A stretch of 64,000 nucleotides of DNA, from positions 1 to 64,000 of the forward strand of contig QBXA01000006.1 in assembly GCA_003283905.1 (NCBI GenBank). Reading direction: 5' to 3'. Every line of letters starts with the position of its first letter. Positions within the stretch are counted from its first letter, which is position 1. The translations under genes were made by a program, and so were the position numbers. The DNA is from Pelagibacteraceae bacterium AG-319-F18. Its GTDB lineage: Bacteria > Pseudomonadota > Alphaproteobacteria > Pelagibacterales > Pelagibacteraceae. Of this stretch, positions 44,040-52,375 are shown one piece after another. The notes under the pieces were generated by a model. That model was not told the DNA's origin, ran no database searches, and worked only from the letters and a program-made list of their open reading frames with translations.

Positions 44040-44465
44040 ATGAACTCAATTCTTTTATTAATAATTATAATCCCTGCCATAGAAATTTTTCTTTTTATCA
44101 AAATAGGATCCCAAATTGGTGCTATTACTACGGTTTTGCTAATATTCATCACTGCAGTCGTTGGCGTTTACTATGCAAAATATGAAGGTTTAAATACTCT
44201 TAAAGCTGGATTTGTTCAACTAAGCAAAAATGAATCTCCTACTTATGAAATGATATCCGGTGCCGCAATTGCTTTTGCAGCATTACTTTTAATTATCCCT
44301 GGATTTGCAACAGACATTTTGGGTTTTTTATTAGTATTTCCAATAACAAGAAAATTAATTTTTAGTAAATTTGCTAAAAAATTTAAAAACACTAAAACTG
44401 AAAAAAACAATTTTATTGATGGAAACTTTGAAGATATAGAGGATGAGAATGACAAAAAATTATAA
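44040..44465 (+). CDS. fxsA: FxsA family membrane protein
   Basis: The 141-residue protein has about three transmembrane helices and the FxsA pattern: LLLIIIIPAIEIFLFIKIGSQIG, TAVVGVYYAKYEGLNTL, then AAIAFAALLLIIPGFATDILGFLLVFPITRKLI, followed by a charged tail. In E. coli, FxsA overproduction relieves F-exclusion of phage T7; the normal role is unknown. It is divergent from the Tim44-like gene and overlaps secB by 17 nt. Confidence 0.92.
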   Translation: MNSILLLIIIIPAIEIFLFIKIGSQIGAITTVLLIFITAVVGVYYAKYEGLNTLKAGFVQLSKNESPTYEMISGAAIAFAALLLIIPGFATDILGFLLVFPITRKLIFSKFAKKFKNTKTEKNNFIDGNFEDIEDENDKKL

Positions 44466-44871
44466 AATTTTAGGAAAATATATAAAAGATGTATCGGGGG
44501 AAACACCTGATATCGAAACTTATATTTTTGTAAAAGATCAAATTTCAAAATATCAACTTAACATAGACATAACTTCAAAACCCTTAAAAAATAAAATGAT
44601 AGAAATTGAAACCTTATTGAAGTTTGCAGACAACGAAGAAAGTAAAAAAAAATCATACTTTGAAATAAATTTTGCAACAATTGTAAAAATTGATGATGAA
44701 ATTAAAGAAAAGAAAGAATTGGAAAAAATTATTTTATGTGACGTTCAAATAGAAATTTATCCTGACCTAGAAAAATCTTTGTTAGATCTGCTACACAATT
44801 CAGGATATTCTAGTATTAAATTTGAAAAAAAAATAAATTTTGAAGAGCTTTACAACCAAAGATTAAATTAA
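44449..44871 (+). CDS. secB: Protein-export chaperone SecB
   Basis: SecB keeps preproteins unfolded for SecA. The 140-residue protein has the SecB fold: YIKDVSGETPDIETYIFV at the N-terminus, KSYFEINFATIVKIDD and ILCDVQIEIYPDLEKSLLDLLHNSGYSSIKFEKINFEELYNQRL-like C-terminal segment with the expected Pro/Gly turns replaced by Lys-rich ones. I choose the second ATG (44449), since AGAGG lies 6 nt before it but only 0 nt before the first. The stop shares TTAA with dnaQ. Confidence 0.9.
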   Translation: MTKNYKILGKYIKDVSGETPDIETYIFVKDQISKYQLNIDITSKPLKNKMIEIETLLKFADNEESKKKSYFEINFATIVKIDDEIKEKKELEKIILCDVQIEIYPDLEKSLLDLLHNSGYSSIKFEKKINFEELYNQRLN

Positions 44872-45530
44872 TAAAAATTTTTCTTTAAATTATTTTTTAA
44901 ATATTCTTTATGGTTTTTTAATTCTTGGGATGTTGGAGTTACTATCTTTTTAAAATAAGCAACACTAAATTGTTGTTTTTCTGTAATATCATTTTCTTGA
45001 TTTTGAAAGTCCAAAGTTGGTTCTTTCTGATCAATTAGATTTATATAAACCTTTACTAATAAATTACAGTCAACTAAAGCTGTATGTTGAGTTCTTTTTG
45101 AATTGTCAATCCTATATCTTTTACAAAGTGCGTCCAAACTAACTGATGATCCTGGAAATTTATCTCTAGCTAAAGTTAAAGTATCTATTACTACATTATT
45201 AATTTTTTTTTTTCCGAGCAAAGACAATTCATTATTTAAATGCCCCAAATCAAATTCTGCATTATGAATTATAAGTCTTTTATCTTTAATAAATTCTAAA
45301 AATTGTTCACCAATATCACTAAATTTTTTTTGGGAAGCTAAAAAATCATCAGTGTATCCATGAACTTCAAGGGCCTTTTCTGATACTTTTCTTTCTGGAT
45401 TTAAGTAACAATGAAATTTATTTTTTGTTGGGATTAAGTTGTCCAATTCGATACAGCCTATCTCAACAATTCTGTGTCCTTCTTTGATTGAAATTCCGGT
45501 TGTTTCTGTATCTAGAACTACTTCTTTCAT
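44868..45530 (-). CDS. dnaQ: DNA polymerase III epsilon subunit (3'-5' exonuclease)
   Basis: DnaQ is the proofreading exonuclease of the replicative polymerase. The 220-residue protein shows the DEDDh residues: VVLDTETTGI (Asp/Glu), IIHNAEFDLGHL (Asp), and RTQHTALVDCNLL (His, Asp). The beta-clamp-binding region is followed by a Lys-rich tail. It lies 0 bp downstream of coaE, in the origin-proximal cluster ppsR-maf-aroE-coaE-dnaQ. Confidence 0.96.
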   Translation of the reverse strand: MKEVVLDTETTGISIKEGHRIVEIGCIELDNLIPTKNKFHCYLNPERKVSEKALEVHGYTDDFLASQKKFSDIGEQFLEFIKDKRLIIHNAEFDLGHLNNELSLLGKKKINNVVIDTLTLARDKFPGSSVSLDALCKRYRIDNSKRTQHTALVDCNLLVKVYINLIDQKEPTLDFQNQENDITEKQQFSVAYFKKIVTPTSQELKNHKEYLKNNLKKNFY

Positions 45531-46100
45531 TTATCCAATTTCTTTTAAGATTCTTTTTATACCATCATTGACTGTTTTTTTTGTAAAATTATTTTTAACA
45601 ATAAAGTGGGATTTTTTCCTTTTATAACTAATTGGTAGTTGTATCGATTTAAATTTTTTGAAAAGTTTTTGATTAAAGTTTTTTCTTTTTTTTAAATTTT
45701 TTAAAATAGATAATTTATTAGATTGTACATAAACTAATAAATCTTTTTTTTTATTAATTTTATTTTCTAATAAAAGCGGAATATCCAAAATTACAATTTT
45801 TCTTTTTTTGTTTTTTTTTAAAAAATTATTCAATTTTTTTCTTATTTCAGCGTGAACAATTTTAATTATTTTATTTAAATTATTTTTATTAGCTAAAATT
45901 GCATTAGAAATTTCTGTTTTTTCTATTGGAAATGAATGAATATATTTTGGTAATTTTGTTTTTAACTTATTAAAAATATTTTTATTTTGTTTGTATAATC
46001 TGGCAACCTCATAATCAGCATTAAATACTGGGTAGCCAAAGTTTTGTGCCACGAAGCTCTTACCAGAACCTATATCGCCTAAAATTCCAATTTTAATCAT
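45531..46100 (-). CDS. coaE: Dephospho-CoA kinase
   Basis: CoaE performs the last step of CoA synthesis. The 189-residue protein begins IKIGILGDIGSGKSFVAQNFG, a P-loop at residues 8-15, followed by FNADYEVARLY and IVILDIPLLLENKINKKKDLLVYV. It is extremely Lys/Asn/Phe rich, in line with the low GC. It overlaps aroE by 1 nt and abuts dnaQ. Confidence 0.95.
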   Translation of the reverse strand: MIKIGILGDIGSGKSFVAQNFGYPVFNADYEVARLYKQNKNIFNKLKTKLPKYIHSFPIEKTEISNAILANKNNLNKIIKIVHAEIRKKLNNFLKKNKKRKIVILDIPLLLENKINKKKDLLVYVQSNKLSILKNLKKRKNFNQKLFKKFKSIQLPISYKRKKSHFIVKNNFTKKTVNDGIKRILKEIG

Positions 46101-46891
46101 TAATCTAAAAGTTTAATTACGTTTTCATTAACATCGGGTTCTAGTCCATGCCAAATATTAAAAGCTGAAAGAGCCTGATAAATAAACATTAATTTGCCAT
46201 TTAAAGTTATATTGCCTAAGCTTTGCCCGGTTTTTAAAAAATTTGTTTCTCTAGGATTATAAATAACATCATAAAAAAATCTGTTTTTGGAAATTGAAGA
46301 AAAATCGAGATTTATGTTGTCCTCTTTTTTTAAACCTATACTTGTAGCATTAATAATCATATCAAAATTCGGAACCTCGCCCCATTCTATTATTTCTATA
46401 TTTTTAAAAATTGTTTTTAAATTCTCTGCCTTCTCTTTTGTTCTATTGCTTATTTTAATTTTAGATATTTTCATTTTGTTTAAAGCAAAAATTATTGATG
46501 GAACTACTCCCCCGGCTCCTAATATTAAAACTTCTTTATTGGAAAGATTATATTTTGATTTTTTAATACTGGTTTCGAAGCCGAATATATCTGTATTGTG
46601 CCCTATTACTCTGTTGTCTTTTAAATAAATGGTGTTAACTGATTGGGTGCTTTCAGCTTCAATGCTCAATTCATCTAAAAAGGGTATAATAGCTTTTTTG
46701 AATGGCACGGTAACATTAATACCATTAATTTTTTTTTCTTTAACTTGTAAAATAAGTTGCCCTAATTCATCTTTGTTTAATTTTTGCTTTTCATAAATCG
46801 CATCAATACTATTATTATTAATCCAGTAATTATGTAATATTGGCGATAATGAGTGTTCAATAGGATTCCCTATTACTAAAAATTTTTTCAT
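46100..46891 (-). CDS. aroE: Shikimate dehydrogenase
   Basis: AroE reduces 3-dehydroshikimate with NADPH in aromatic amino-acid synthesis. The 263-residue protein has VIGNPIEHSLSPILHNYWI (shikimate-binding Ser residues), INVTVPFKKAII with the catalytic Lys, VNTIYLKDNRVIGHNTDIFGF with the catalytic Asp, and VLILGAGGVVPSI as dinucleotide-binding loop. The start overlaps the maf stop by 4 nt. Confidence 0.96.
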   Translation of the reverse strand: MKKFLVIGNPIEHSLSPILHNYWINNNSIDAIYEKQKLNKDELGQLILQVKEKKINGINVTVPFKKAIIPFLDELSIEAESTQSVNTIYLKDNRVIGHNTDIFGFETSIKKSKYNLSNKEVLILGAGGVVPSIIFALNKMKISKIKISNRTKEKAENLKTIFKNIEIIEWGEVPNFDMIINATSIGLKKEDNINLDFSSISKNRFFYDVIYNPRETNFLKTGQSLGNITLNGKLMFIYQALSAFNIWHGLEPDVNENVIKLLD

Positions 46892-47475
46892 TGGTAATTT
46901 TTTAAATATTCCTTAATTTTAAAAACAGGTAGTCCCATTATAGTATTTTCATCTCCTTTAATGTTCAAAAATAGATTTCTTCCCTCGCCTTCTATTTGAT
47001 AAACATTATAAGCATATAAAGCTTCGTCTGGTATTTTCGATAAATAAAGTTTTAAGTCATCATCTATGAAATTTTTCATTGTTAATTCAGCTTTATCTGT
47101 ATAATTCCAAATCATAGAACCATTTTTTGAAATACACACGGAACTTATCATATGGTGTGTTTTTCCATTTAGTTTCTTTAAAATCTTTAAAGCTTCCTCT
47201 CTACTTTCGGGTTTTGATATTAGCTCGCCATTTAAATCAATTACACTGTCGGCACCTAAAACTATTTGGTCTCTTTCACTTAAACTAACTTTATTAGCTT
47301 TTAATTCTGCTAAATTTTTTGAAATAATTTCTGATGTAGCCGACTCATTGATAAGACTTTCTTTAATTATTTCTTCATCAACATTTGATGGTTTAACTTT
47401 GCAAAATATATTGTGTTTATCTAATATTTCTTTTCTTACTTTACTTTTAGAAGCAAGAATAATTTTATTTAACAT
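46888..47475 (-). CDS. maf: Maf family nucleotide pyrophosphatase
   Basis: Maf hydrolyses non-canonical or modified nucleoside triphosphates. The 195-residue protein has ILASKSKVRKEILDKHNI, GADSVIDLNGELISKPESREEALKILKKLNGKTHHMISSVC and a C-terminal YQIEGEGRNLFLNIKGDENTIMGLPV. All are typical of the family. It lies between ppsR and aroE, with overlaps on both sides, as in the origin region of Caulobacter and Rickettsia. Confidence 0.95.
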   Translation of the reverse strand: MLNKIILASKSKVRKEILDKHNIFCKVKPSNVDEEIIKESLINESATSEIISKNLAELKANKVSLSERDQIVLGADSVIDLNGELISKPESREEALKILKKLNGKTHHMISSVCISKNGSMIWNYTDKAELTMKNFIDDDLKLYLSKIPDEALYAYNVYQIEGEGRNLFLNIKGDENTIMGLPVFKIKEYLKNYQ

Positions 47476-48292
47476 TGTTTGAATATATTTCGTGTATTTT
47501 TATAATGGATGCTGCTGTTTCTTCAACTGATTTTCTTGTGACATCAATTGATGGCCATTTATATTTTTGAAAAGTTTTTTTTGCTTTTATAATTTCCTTT
47601 TTAATATTTTCTATATTTGTATATTTAATGTTTTCAGTTTCTTTTAAAGTGTTCATTCTATTTTTTCTTAACTCAACTAAGCGCTCTGGTTCAGTATTTA
47701 AACCCACAACACAAGTTAATTGTGGATTGTCTCTAAGTTTTTTTGGTAAAGAATTTTCATTTACAAGAGGTATATTTGAGATTTTAAAGCCTTTGTTTGA
47801 AAGATAAATTGATGTAGGTGTTTTGCTTGTTCTGCTAACACCTATTAAAATAATATCCGACTTTTCTATATCATTTACTAAATTTCCATCATCGTGGTTC
47901 ATTGTAAATTGTATAGCTTCAATTTTTTTATAATATTCTTCATTGAGCACATATTGGCCACTAGGTTCATGAGATGCTTTTTGATTAAGAATTTTAGAAA
48001 AATTTAAGATTAAATTTCCAAGCACACCAAAACAAGGGATTTTTTTTTTATTACTTACATTGGTTAAATATTTGGCTAAATTGTTATCCACAATTGTATA
48101 TAAAATAACTGAATTTTCATTTTTTTTTGCATTTGTTAAAATTTTAAAAATTTGATTTTCAGTTCTAGTAAAAGAATAAGAATGAACCTTATATTCAATA
48201 TTTTTAAACTGAGCTTTTAATGCTAAAAATATTCTATCAAGAGTTTCACCAGTTGAATCTGATATAAGATAAATTTGATATGTATTATTCAT
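47465..48292 (-). CDS. ppsR: Pyruvate, phosphate/water dikinase regulatory protein (DUF299, RP001-like)
   Basis: This family comprises bifunctional ADP-dependent kinases and phosphotransferases that regulate PEP synthase or pyruvate phosphate dikinase. The 275-residue protein begins YQIYLISDSTGETLDRIFLA and has the P-loop region IILIGVSRTSKTPTSIYLSNKGFKISNIPLV and the C-terminal DVTRKSVEETAASII. It is the first gene on the left of the predicted origin and is divergent from hemE, the same position as RP001 in Rickettsia and its Caulobacter homologue. Confidence 0.94.
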   Translation of the reverse strand: MNNTYQIYLISDSTGETLDRIFLALKAQFKNIEYKVHSYSFTRTENQIFKILTNAKKNENSVILYTIVDNNLAKYLTNVSNKKKIPCFGVLGNLILNFSKILNQKASHEPSGQYVLNEEYYKKIEAIQFTMNHDDGNLVNDIEKSDIILIGVSRTSKTPTSIYLSNKGFKISNIPLVNENSLPKKLRDNPQLTCVVGLNTEPERLVELRKNRMNTLKETENIKYTNIENIKKEIIKAKKTFQKYKWPSIDVTRKSVEETAASIIKIHEIYSNNVK

Positions 48293-48563
48293 GAATAAGT
48301 TGATAATAAATTTGTATTATTTTAATAAAATTACTCAATTTAAATATTGGTTAATTACTATTGTAAAATAAGGGTTTTATTAACATTAATAAACATATGA
48401 ACAAAATTATACAATATATTGAATAAAAATTTAAAAAGCTTCAATTTAAACAATTTTATTTATTAATAATTGTTATTAAGCTGTTAATAAAGTGTTAAAA
48501 AATATTTATCATCAATATTCACATTACATAATACTAATATAATAAATAATATATTAATTTAAT
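48293..48563. other. Predicted chromosomal replication origin region (ppsR-hemE gap)
   Basis: This 271-bp non-coding gap is one of the longest and most AT-rich in the window, with almost no G or C. It separates leftward genes (ppsR to dnaQ) from rightward genes (hemE onward). In Caulobacter the origin lies between hemE and the RP001 homologue, and the same gene cluster flanks the Rickettsia origin. One-mismatch DnaA-box candidates are TTATTAACA (48377-48385), its inverted copy TGTTAATAA (48482-48490) and ATATTCACA (48515-48523). TTAA-N7-TTAA (48341-48355) resembles a CtrA site. parS and parAB lie about 8 kb to the right. No perfect DnaA box was seen. Confidence 0.7.
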
Positions 48564-49565
48564 ATGAACCCCCTACATCAAGTAATTGTAAATAAAGATA
48601 CAAAGATAAATCCAATTTGGATAATGAGACAAGCAGGAAGATATTTACCAGAGTTTAGAGAAATAAGAAAATCAAATCCAGATTTTATTAATCTATGCTT
48701 GAATGAGAGTTTATCATCAGAAATAACTTTACAGCCTTTAAAAAGATTTAATTTAGATGCTGCTATAATTTTCTCAGATATTCTAATGTTACCATATGGT
48801 CTAAATCAAAAAGTTGAGTTTGAAAAAGGTTTTGGGCCAAAACTTGGAGAGGTGAACATAGATGAAATGTCAAAGAAAGATGAAATTGATTTTGTTAAAA
48901 AATTATATCCAGTTTACAAAGCGATTAAAAAAGTAAGCAATGATAATATTACTAAAAATAAAAACACAATTGGGTTTGTTGGTGCTCCTTGGACGTTATT
49001 AGTTTATATGATTAATCAACAGTCACCTAAAAAGAATTTAAAAAAAGATTTTTTTAAAAATGATTTTTTAATTAATAGAATTTTATTAATTTTGGATAAA
49101 TTTTTAAAAGTACATATTAAAAACCAGATTGATAATGGTGCAAATGTAATACAAATATTTGATAGTTGGGCAGGTTTATTAGAAGAAAAAGATTTACCAA
49201 ACTATGTTTATTCACCCACTCTTAACTTGGTTAATTATGTTAGATCTTTAAATACGCCTGTTATTTGTTTTCCTAGAGAAATTAAAAATTATAAGGAGTT
49301 TTGTGATATTGTAAAACCAGATGCGGTGAGTATTGATTATAATGTTAACCCAAAAAAAATTTTGAGTGATATAAAAATTCCAATTCAAGGGGGGCTTGAT
49401 CCAAAAATACTACTCTCAGACAAAGAAACATTAAAAAAAGAAATAACAAAATATTTAGATATTTTTAAGGATCATCCTTATATTTTTAATTTAGGGCACG
49501 GAGTTTTGCCTGAGACAGATCCCAATATGTTTGAATATTTAGTAAACACAGTAAAAAATTATTAA
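48564..49565 (+). CDS. hemE: Uroporphyrinogen decarboxylase
   Basis: HemE decarboxylates uroporphyrinogen III to coproporphyrinogen III. The 333-residue TIM barrel has PIWIMRQAGRYLPEFREIR (substrate-binding Arg residues), IIFSDILMLPYGL with the essential Asp, GFVGAPWTLLVYMI, IQIFDSWAGLL, and FNLGHGVLPETDPNMFEYLV. It is the first gene to the right of the predicted origin and forms an operon with hemH and hemJ. Confidence 0.97.
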   Translation: MNPLHQVIVNKDTKINPIWIMRQAGRYLPEFREIRKSNPDFINLCLNESLSSEITLQPLKRFNLDAAIIFSDILMLPYGLNQKVEFEKGFGPKLGEVNIDEMSKKDEIDFVKKLYPVYKAIKKVSNDNITKNKNTIGFVGAPWTLLVYMINQQSPKKNLKKDFFKNDFLINRILLILDKFLKVHIKNQIDNGANVIQIFDSWAGLLEEKDLPNYVYSPTLNLVNYVRSLNTPVICFPREIKNYKEFCDIVKPDAVSIDYNVNPKKILSDIKIPIQGGLDPKILLSDKETLKKEITKYLDIFKDHPYIFNLGHGVLPETDPNMFEYLVNTVKNY

Positions 49566-50599
49566 TGAAAAAGGCTGTAATTCTTTTTAATTTAGGAGGC
49601 CCCGATAAATTGGAAAATGTTGAACCATTTTTGTTTAATTTATTCAACGACCCAGCAATATTAAATTTACCTACTTTTCTTAGACATCCTTTGGCCAAGT
49701 TAATTTCTAACAAAAGGGCACCAACCGCTAAAAAGATATACCAAGAGATTGGTGGATCATCACCTATTTTAAAACTAACTGAAGAACAATCGAAAGCTTT
49801 AGAATTAAAACTTAATAATCAAGATCAAACATCTGAGTATAAATGTTTTGTCGTTATGCGATGCTGGCATCCAAGAGCAGAAGAAGTTGTTAAAAATGTA
49901 AGAAATTTTAATCCTGATGAAATTATATTGATGCCTTTATACCCACAATATTCTGCAGCAACATCAGGATCATCAATAAAAGAATGGAAAGATATTTGTA
50001 AAAAAAATAATCTTAAAATTAAAACAAGCACAATTTGTTGTTATCCTACCGATGAAAATTTTGTTTTGGCACACAAAAAAGAAATAATTAAAAAAATAAG
50101 TAATTTAGAAAATTTCAAATTAATATTTTCAGCACACGGTTTACCTGAAAAAAATATAAAAAAAGGAGATCCCTATCAGTGGCAGGTAGAACAATCAGTT
50201 GATAAAATTGTTAAATCTTTAGATATTAAAGATCTAGATTGGATATTAAGCTATCAAAGTCGTGTTGGACCTTTGAAATGGATTGGTCCATCTACTGAAG
50301 ACATAATTGTGGAGAATTCAAAATTAGGCAAACATATTGTCTTGGTCCCTATAGCATTTGTATCAGAACATTCAGAAACTCTAGTTGAATTAGATATAGA
50401 GTATAAAGAGTTGGCTGATAAAAATGGATGTAAAAATTATACAAGAGTGCCAGCCTTAGGTACGAATGAAAATTATATAGAGTCAATGTCTAATTTAATA
50501 ATTAAAAAACAAGATTATAATTTTAATGGAGAACTTTTTCCTCCAAAGATACAATGCCCCAACCAATTTATTAAATGTCCATGTTTAAATTATGAATAG
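49565..50599 (+). CDS. hemH: Ferrochelatase, probably of the [2Fe-2S] type
   Basis: HemH inserts ferrous iron into protoporphyrin IX. The 344-residue protein has AVILFNLGGPDKLENVEPFLFNLFNDP, YQEIGGSSPIL, LMPLYPQYSAATSGSS, LIFSAHGLPEKNIKKGDPY with the catalytic His and VPIAFVSEHSETLVELDIEY. The C-terminus is CPNQFIKCPC (Cys331, Cys338, Cys340), and an ICC pair sits at 158-159. This C-X6-C-X-C spacing plus a Cys near 158 matches the [2Fe-2S] ligands described in Caulobacter and mycobacterial ferrochelatases. It overlaps hemE and hemJ. Confidence 0.96.
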   Translation: MKKAVILFNLGGPDKLENVEPFLFNLFNDPAILNLPTFLRHPLAKLISNKRAPTAKKIYQEIGGSSPILKLTEEQSKALELKLNNQDQTSEYKCFVVMRCWHPRAEEVVKNVRNFNPDEIILMPLYPQYSAATSGSSIKEWKDICKKNNLKIKTSTICCYPTDENFVLAHKKEIIKKISNLENFKLIFSAHGLPEKNIKKGDPYQWQVEQSVDKIVKSLDIKDLDWILSYQSRVGPLKWIGPSTEDIIVENSKLGKHIVLVPIAFVSEHSETLVELDIEYKELADKNGCKNYTRVPALGTNENYIESMSNLIIKKQDYNFNGELFPPKIQCPNQFIKCPCLNYE

Positions 50600-51026
50600 T
50601 TATTTATTATTTAAAAGTTTACATCTGATAGCTGTTATTTCATGGATGGCTGGTCTTTTGTATCTTCCGAGAATTTTTGTTTATCACGTTGAGAATAAAG
50701 AAAAAAAAGAGGCTACAGATATATTTGAGGTGATGGAAAAAAGGCTTTTCTTTTACATCATGCGTCCAGCGATGATTTTTACTTGGATTTTTGGTTTAAT
50801 CTTAATTTACTTAAATGGAATAGAAATATTTTCTCAGTTATGGATGCAAATAAAAATAGTTTTGGTTATTTTATTATCGGCTTATAATGATTATCTCGGA
50901 AAATGCCTCGTATCTTTAAAAAATAATTCCAATACTAGATCTTCAAAATTCTTTAGAATAATTAACGAAGTCCCAACAATAATGCTAATTTTTATTGTTT
51001 TTTTAGTTATTTTTAAGCCAATCTAG
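50592..51026 (+). CDS. hemJ: Protoporphyrinogen oxidase HemJ
   Basis: HemJ oxidises protoporphyrinogen IX and replaces HemG/HemY in many alphaproteobacteria and cyanobacteria. The 144-residue membrane protein has about four helices and the motifs KSLHLIAVISWMAGLLYLPRIFVYH (with the conserved His), RLFFYIMRPAMIFTWIFG and the C-terminal FRIINEVPTIMLIFIVFLVI. It overlaps hemH by 8 nt, so the three heme genes are in pathway-related order in one operon upstream of rho. Confidence 0.94.
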   Translation: MNSYLLFKSLHLIAVISWMAGLLYLPRIFVYHVENKEKKEATDIFEVMEKRLFFYIMRPAMIFTWIFGLILIYLNGIEIFSQLWMQIKIVLVILLSAYNDYLGKCLVSLKNNSNTRSSKFFRIINEVPTIMLIFIVFLVIFKPI

Positions 51027-51091
51027 GGTTGAAATAATAAATGTAGCATATATATTAGATATATCTTTTCAGTCCTTAAAAAATTTAAATC

Positions 51092-52360
51092 ATGAACATC
51101 CAAGAGTTAAAATTAAAATCGTCCGAACAGCTTATTACTCAAGCCGAAGAACTTGGTATTGAGAATGCTAGTACATTAAGAAAACAAGAAATTCTTTTTG
51201 CTATTTTAAAAAAAGTTGCAGAAAAAGAGGAAATCACTGGAGCAGGTGTCTTACAGTTATTACAAGATGGATTTGGTTTTTTAAGAGCAATGGAATCAAA
51301 CTATTTGCCAGGACCAGATGATATTTATGTTAGCCCAAGTCAAATTAGAAAATTCGGTTTAAGAACGGGAGATACTGTTGAGGGACCAGTCAGAGCCCCT
51401 AAAGAAGGAGAAAGATATTTTGCTTTACTTCAAGTTAGTAAAATTAATTTTGAAGAACCAGAAAAAGCAAGACATAAAATTGCATTTGATAACTTAACAC
51501 CTCTTTATCCAGATAAGCAGTTAGTCATGGAAGTTGAGACAACAAAAGTAGAAAAAAAACCAGATTTAACACCTAGATTAATTGATCTTGTAAGCCCAAT
51601 TGGCAAAGGACAAAGATCTATTATTATTTCGCCACCAAAAGCTGGTAAAACAATGATATTACAAAGTATTGCAAATTCTATCGCAAAAAATTATCCCGAA
51701 TGTTACTTGATTGTTTTGTTAATTGATGAGCGTCCTGAAGAAGTTACTGACATGCAAAGAACAGTAAAAGGTGAAGTAATTAGTTCTACTTTTGATGAGC
51801 CAGCACAGCGGCACGTTGCTGTTGCTGAGATGGTAATTGAAAAAGCAAAAAGATTAACTGAGCATAAAAAAGATGTTGTTATATTATTAGACTCAATCAC
51901 AAGATTGGGAAGAGCTTATAACGCTGTTATTCCAAGTTCAGGAAAAGTTTTAACTGGTGGAGTTGATGCGAACGCTCTTCAAAGACCCAAAAGATTTTTT
52001 GGAGCTGCAAGAAATATTGAAGAAGGTGGATCTTTAACAATTATCTCAACTGCCTTGATCGATACCGGTAGTAGAATGGACGAAGTAATCTTCGAAGAAT
52101 TTAAGGGAACGGGAAATAGTGAGACAGTTCTTGACAGAAAAATAGCTGATAAAAGAATTTATCCAGCAATTGATATAACAAAGTCTGGAACAAGAAGAGA
52201 AGAATTGTTATTCGATAAAAACGATCTGCAAAAAATGAATGTCCTTAGAAGAATAATTGCCCCAATGGGAACAATGGACGCAATTGAATTCATTAATTCA
52301 AAATTAAAAGATACAAAAAATAATACTGAGTTTTTCAACTCAATGAATAAACCAGCTTAA
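51092..52360 (+). CDS. rho: Transcription termination factor Rho
   Basis: Rho is the hexameric RNA-dependent ATPase that ends transcripts without intrinsic terminators. The 422-residue protein has the N-terminal helical domain ([24 protein letters not shown]), the RNA-binding OB fold ([35 protein letters not shown]), Walker [17 protein letters not shown], the Q-loop/R-loop region [13 protein letters not shown] and [26 protein letters not shown]. Its importance here is suggested by the near absence of intrinsic terminators in the window. Confidence 0.97.
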   Translation: MNIQELKLKSSEQLITQAEELGIENASTLRKQEILFAILKKVAEKEEITGAGVLQLLQDGFGFLRAMESNYLPGPDDIYVSPSQIRKFGLRTGDTVEGPVRAPKEGERYFALLQVSKINFEEPEKARHKIAFDNLTPLYPDKQLVMEVETTKVEKKPDLTPRLIDLVSPIGKGQRSIIISPPKAGKTMILQSIANSIAKNYPECYLIVLLIDERPEEVTDMQRTVKGEVISSTFDEPAQRHVAVAEMVIEKAKRLTEHKKDVVILLDSITRLGRAYNAVIPSSGKVLTGGVDANALQRPKRFFGAARNIEEGGSLTIISTALIDTGSRMDEVIFEEFKGTGNSETVLDRKIADKRIYPAIDITKSGTRREELLFDKNDLQKMNVLRRIIAPMGTMDAIEFINSKLKDTKNNTEFFNSMNKPA

Positions 52361-52375
52361 GTTATAATAATTTTA

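Noticed and set aside
48341-48355. TTAA-N7-TTAA as a proven CtrA site in the origin
   Set aside because: In DNA this AT-rich the pattern is expected by chance, and I cannot see whether the organism has CtrA. Kept only as a remark under the origin.
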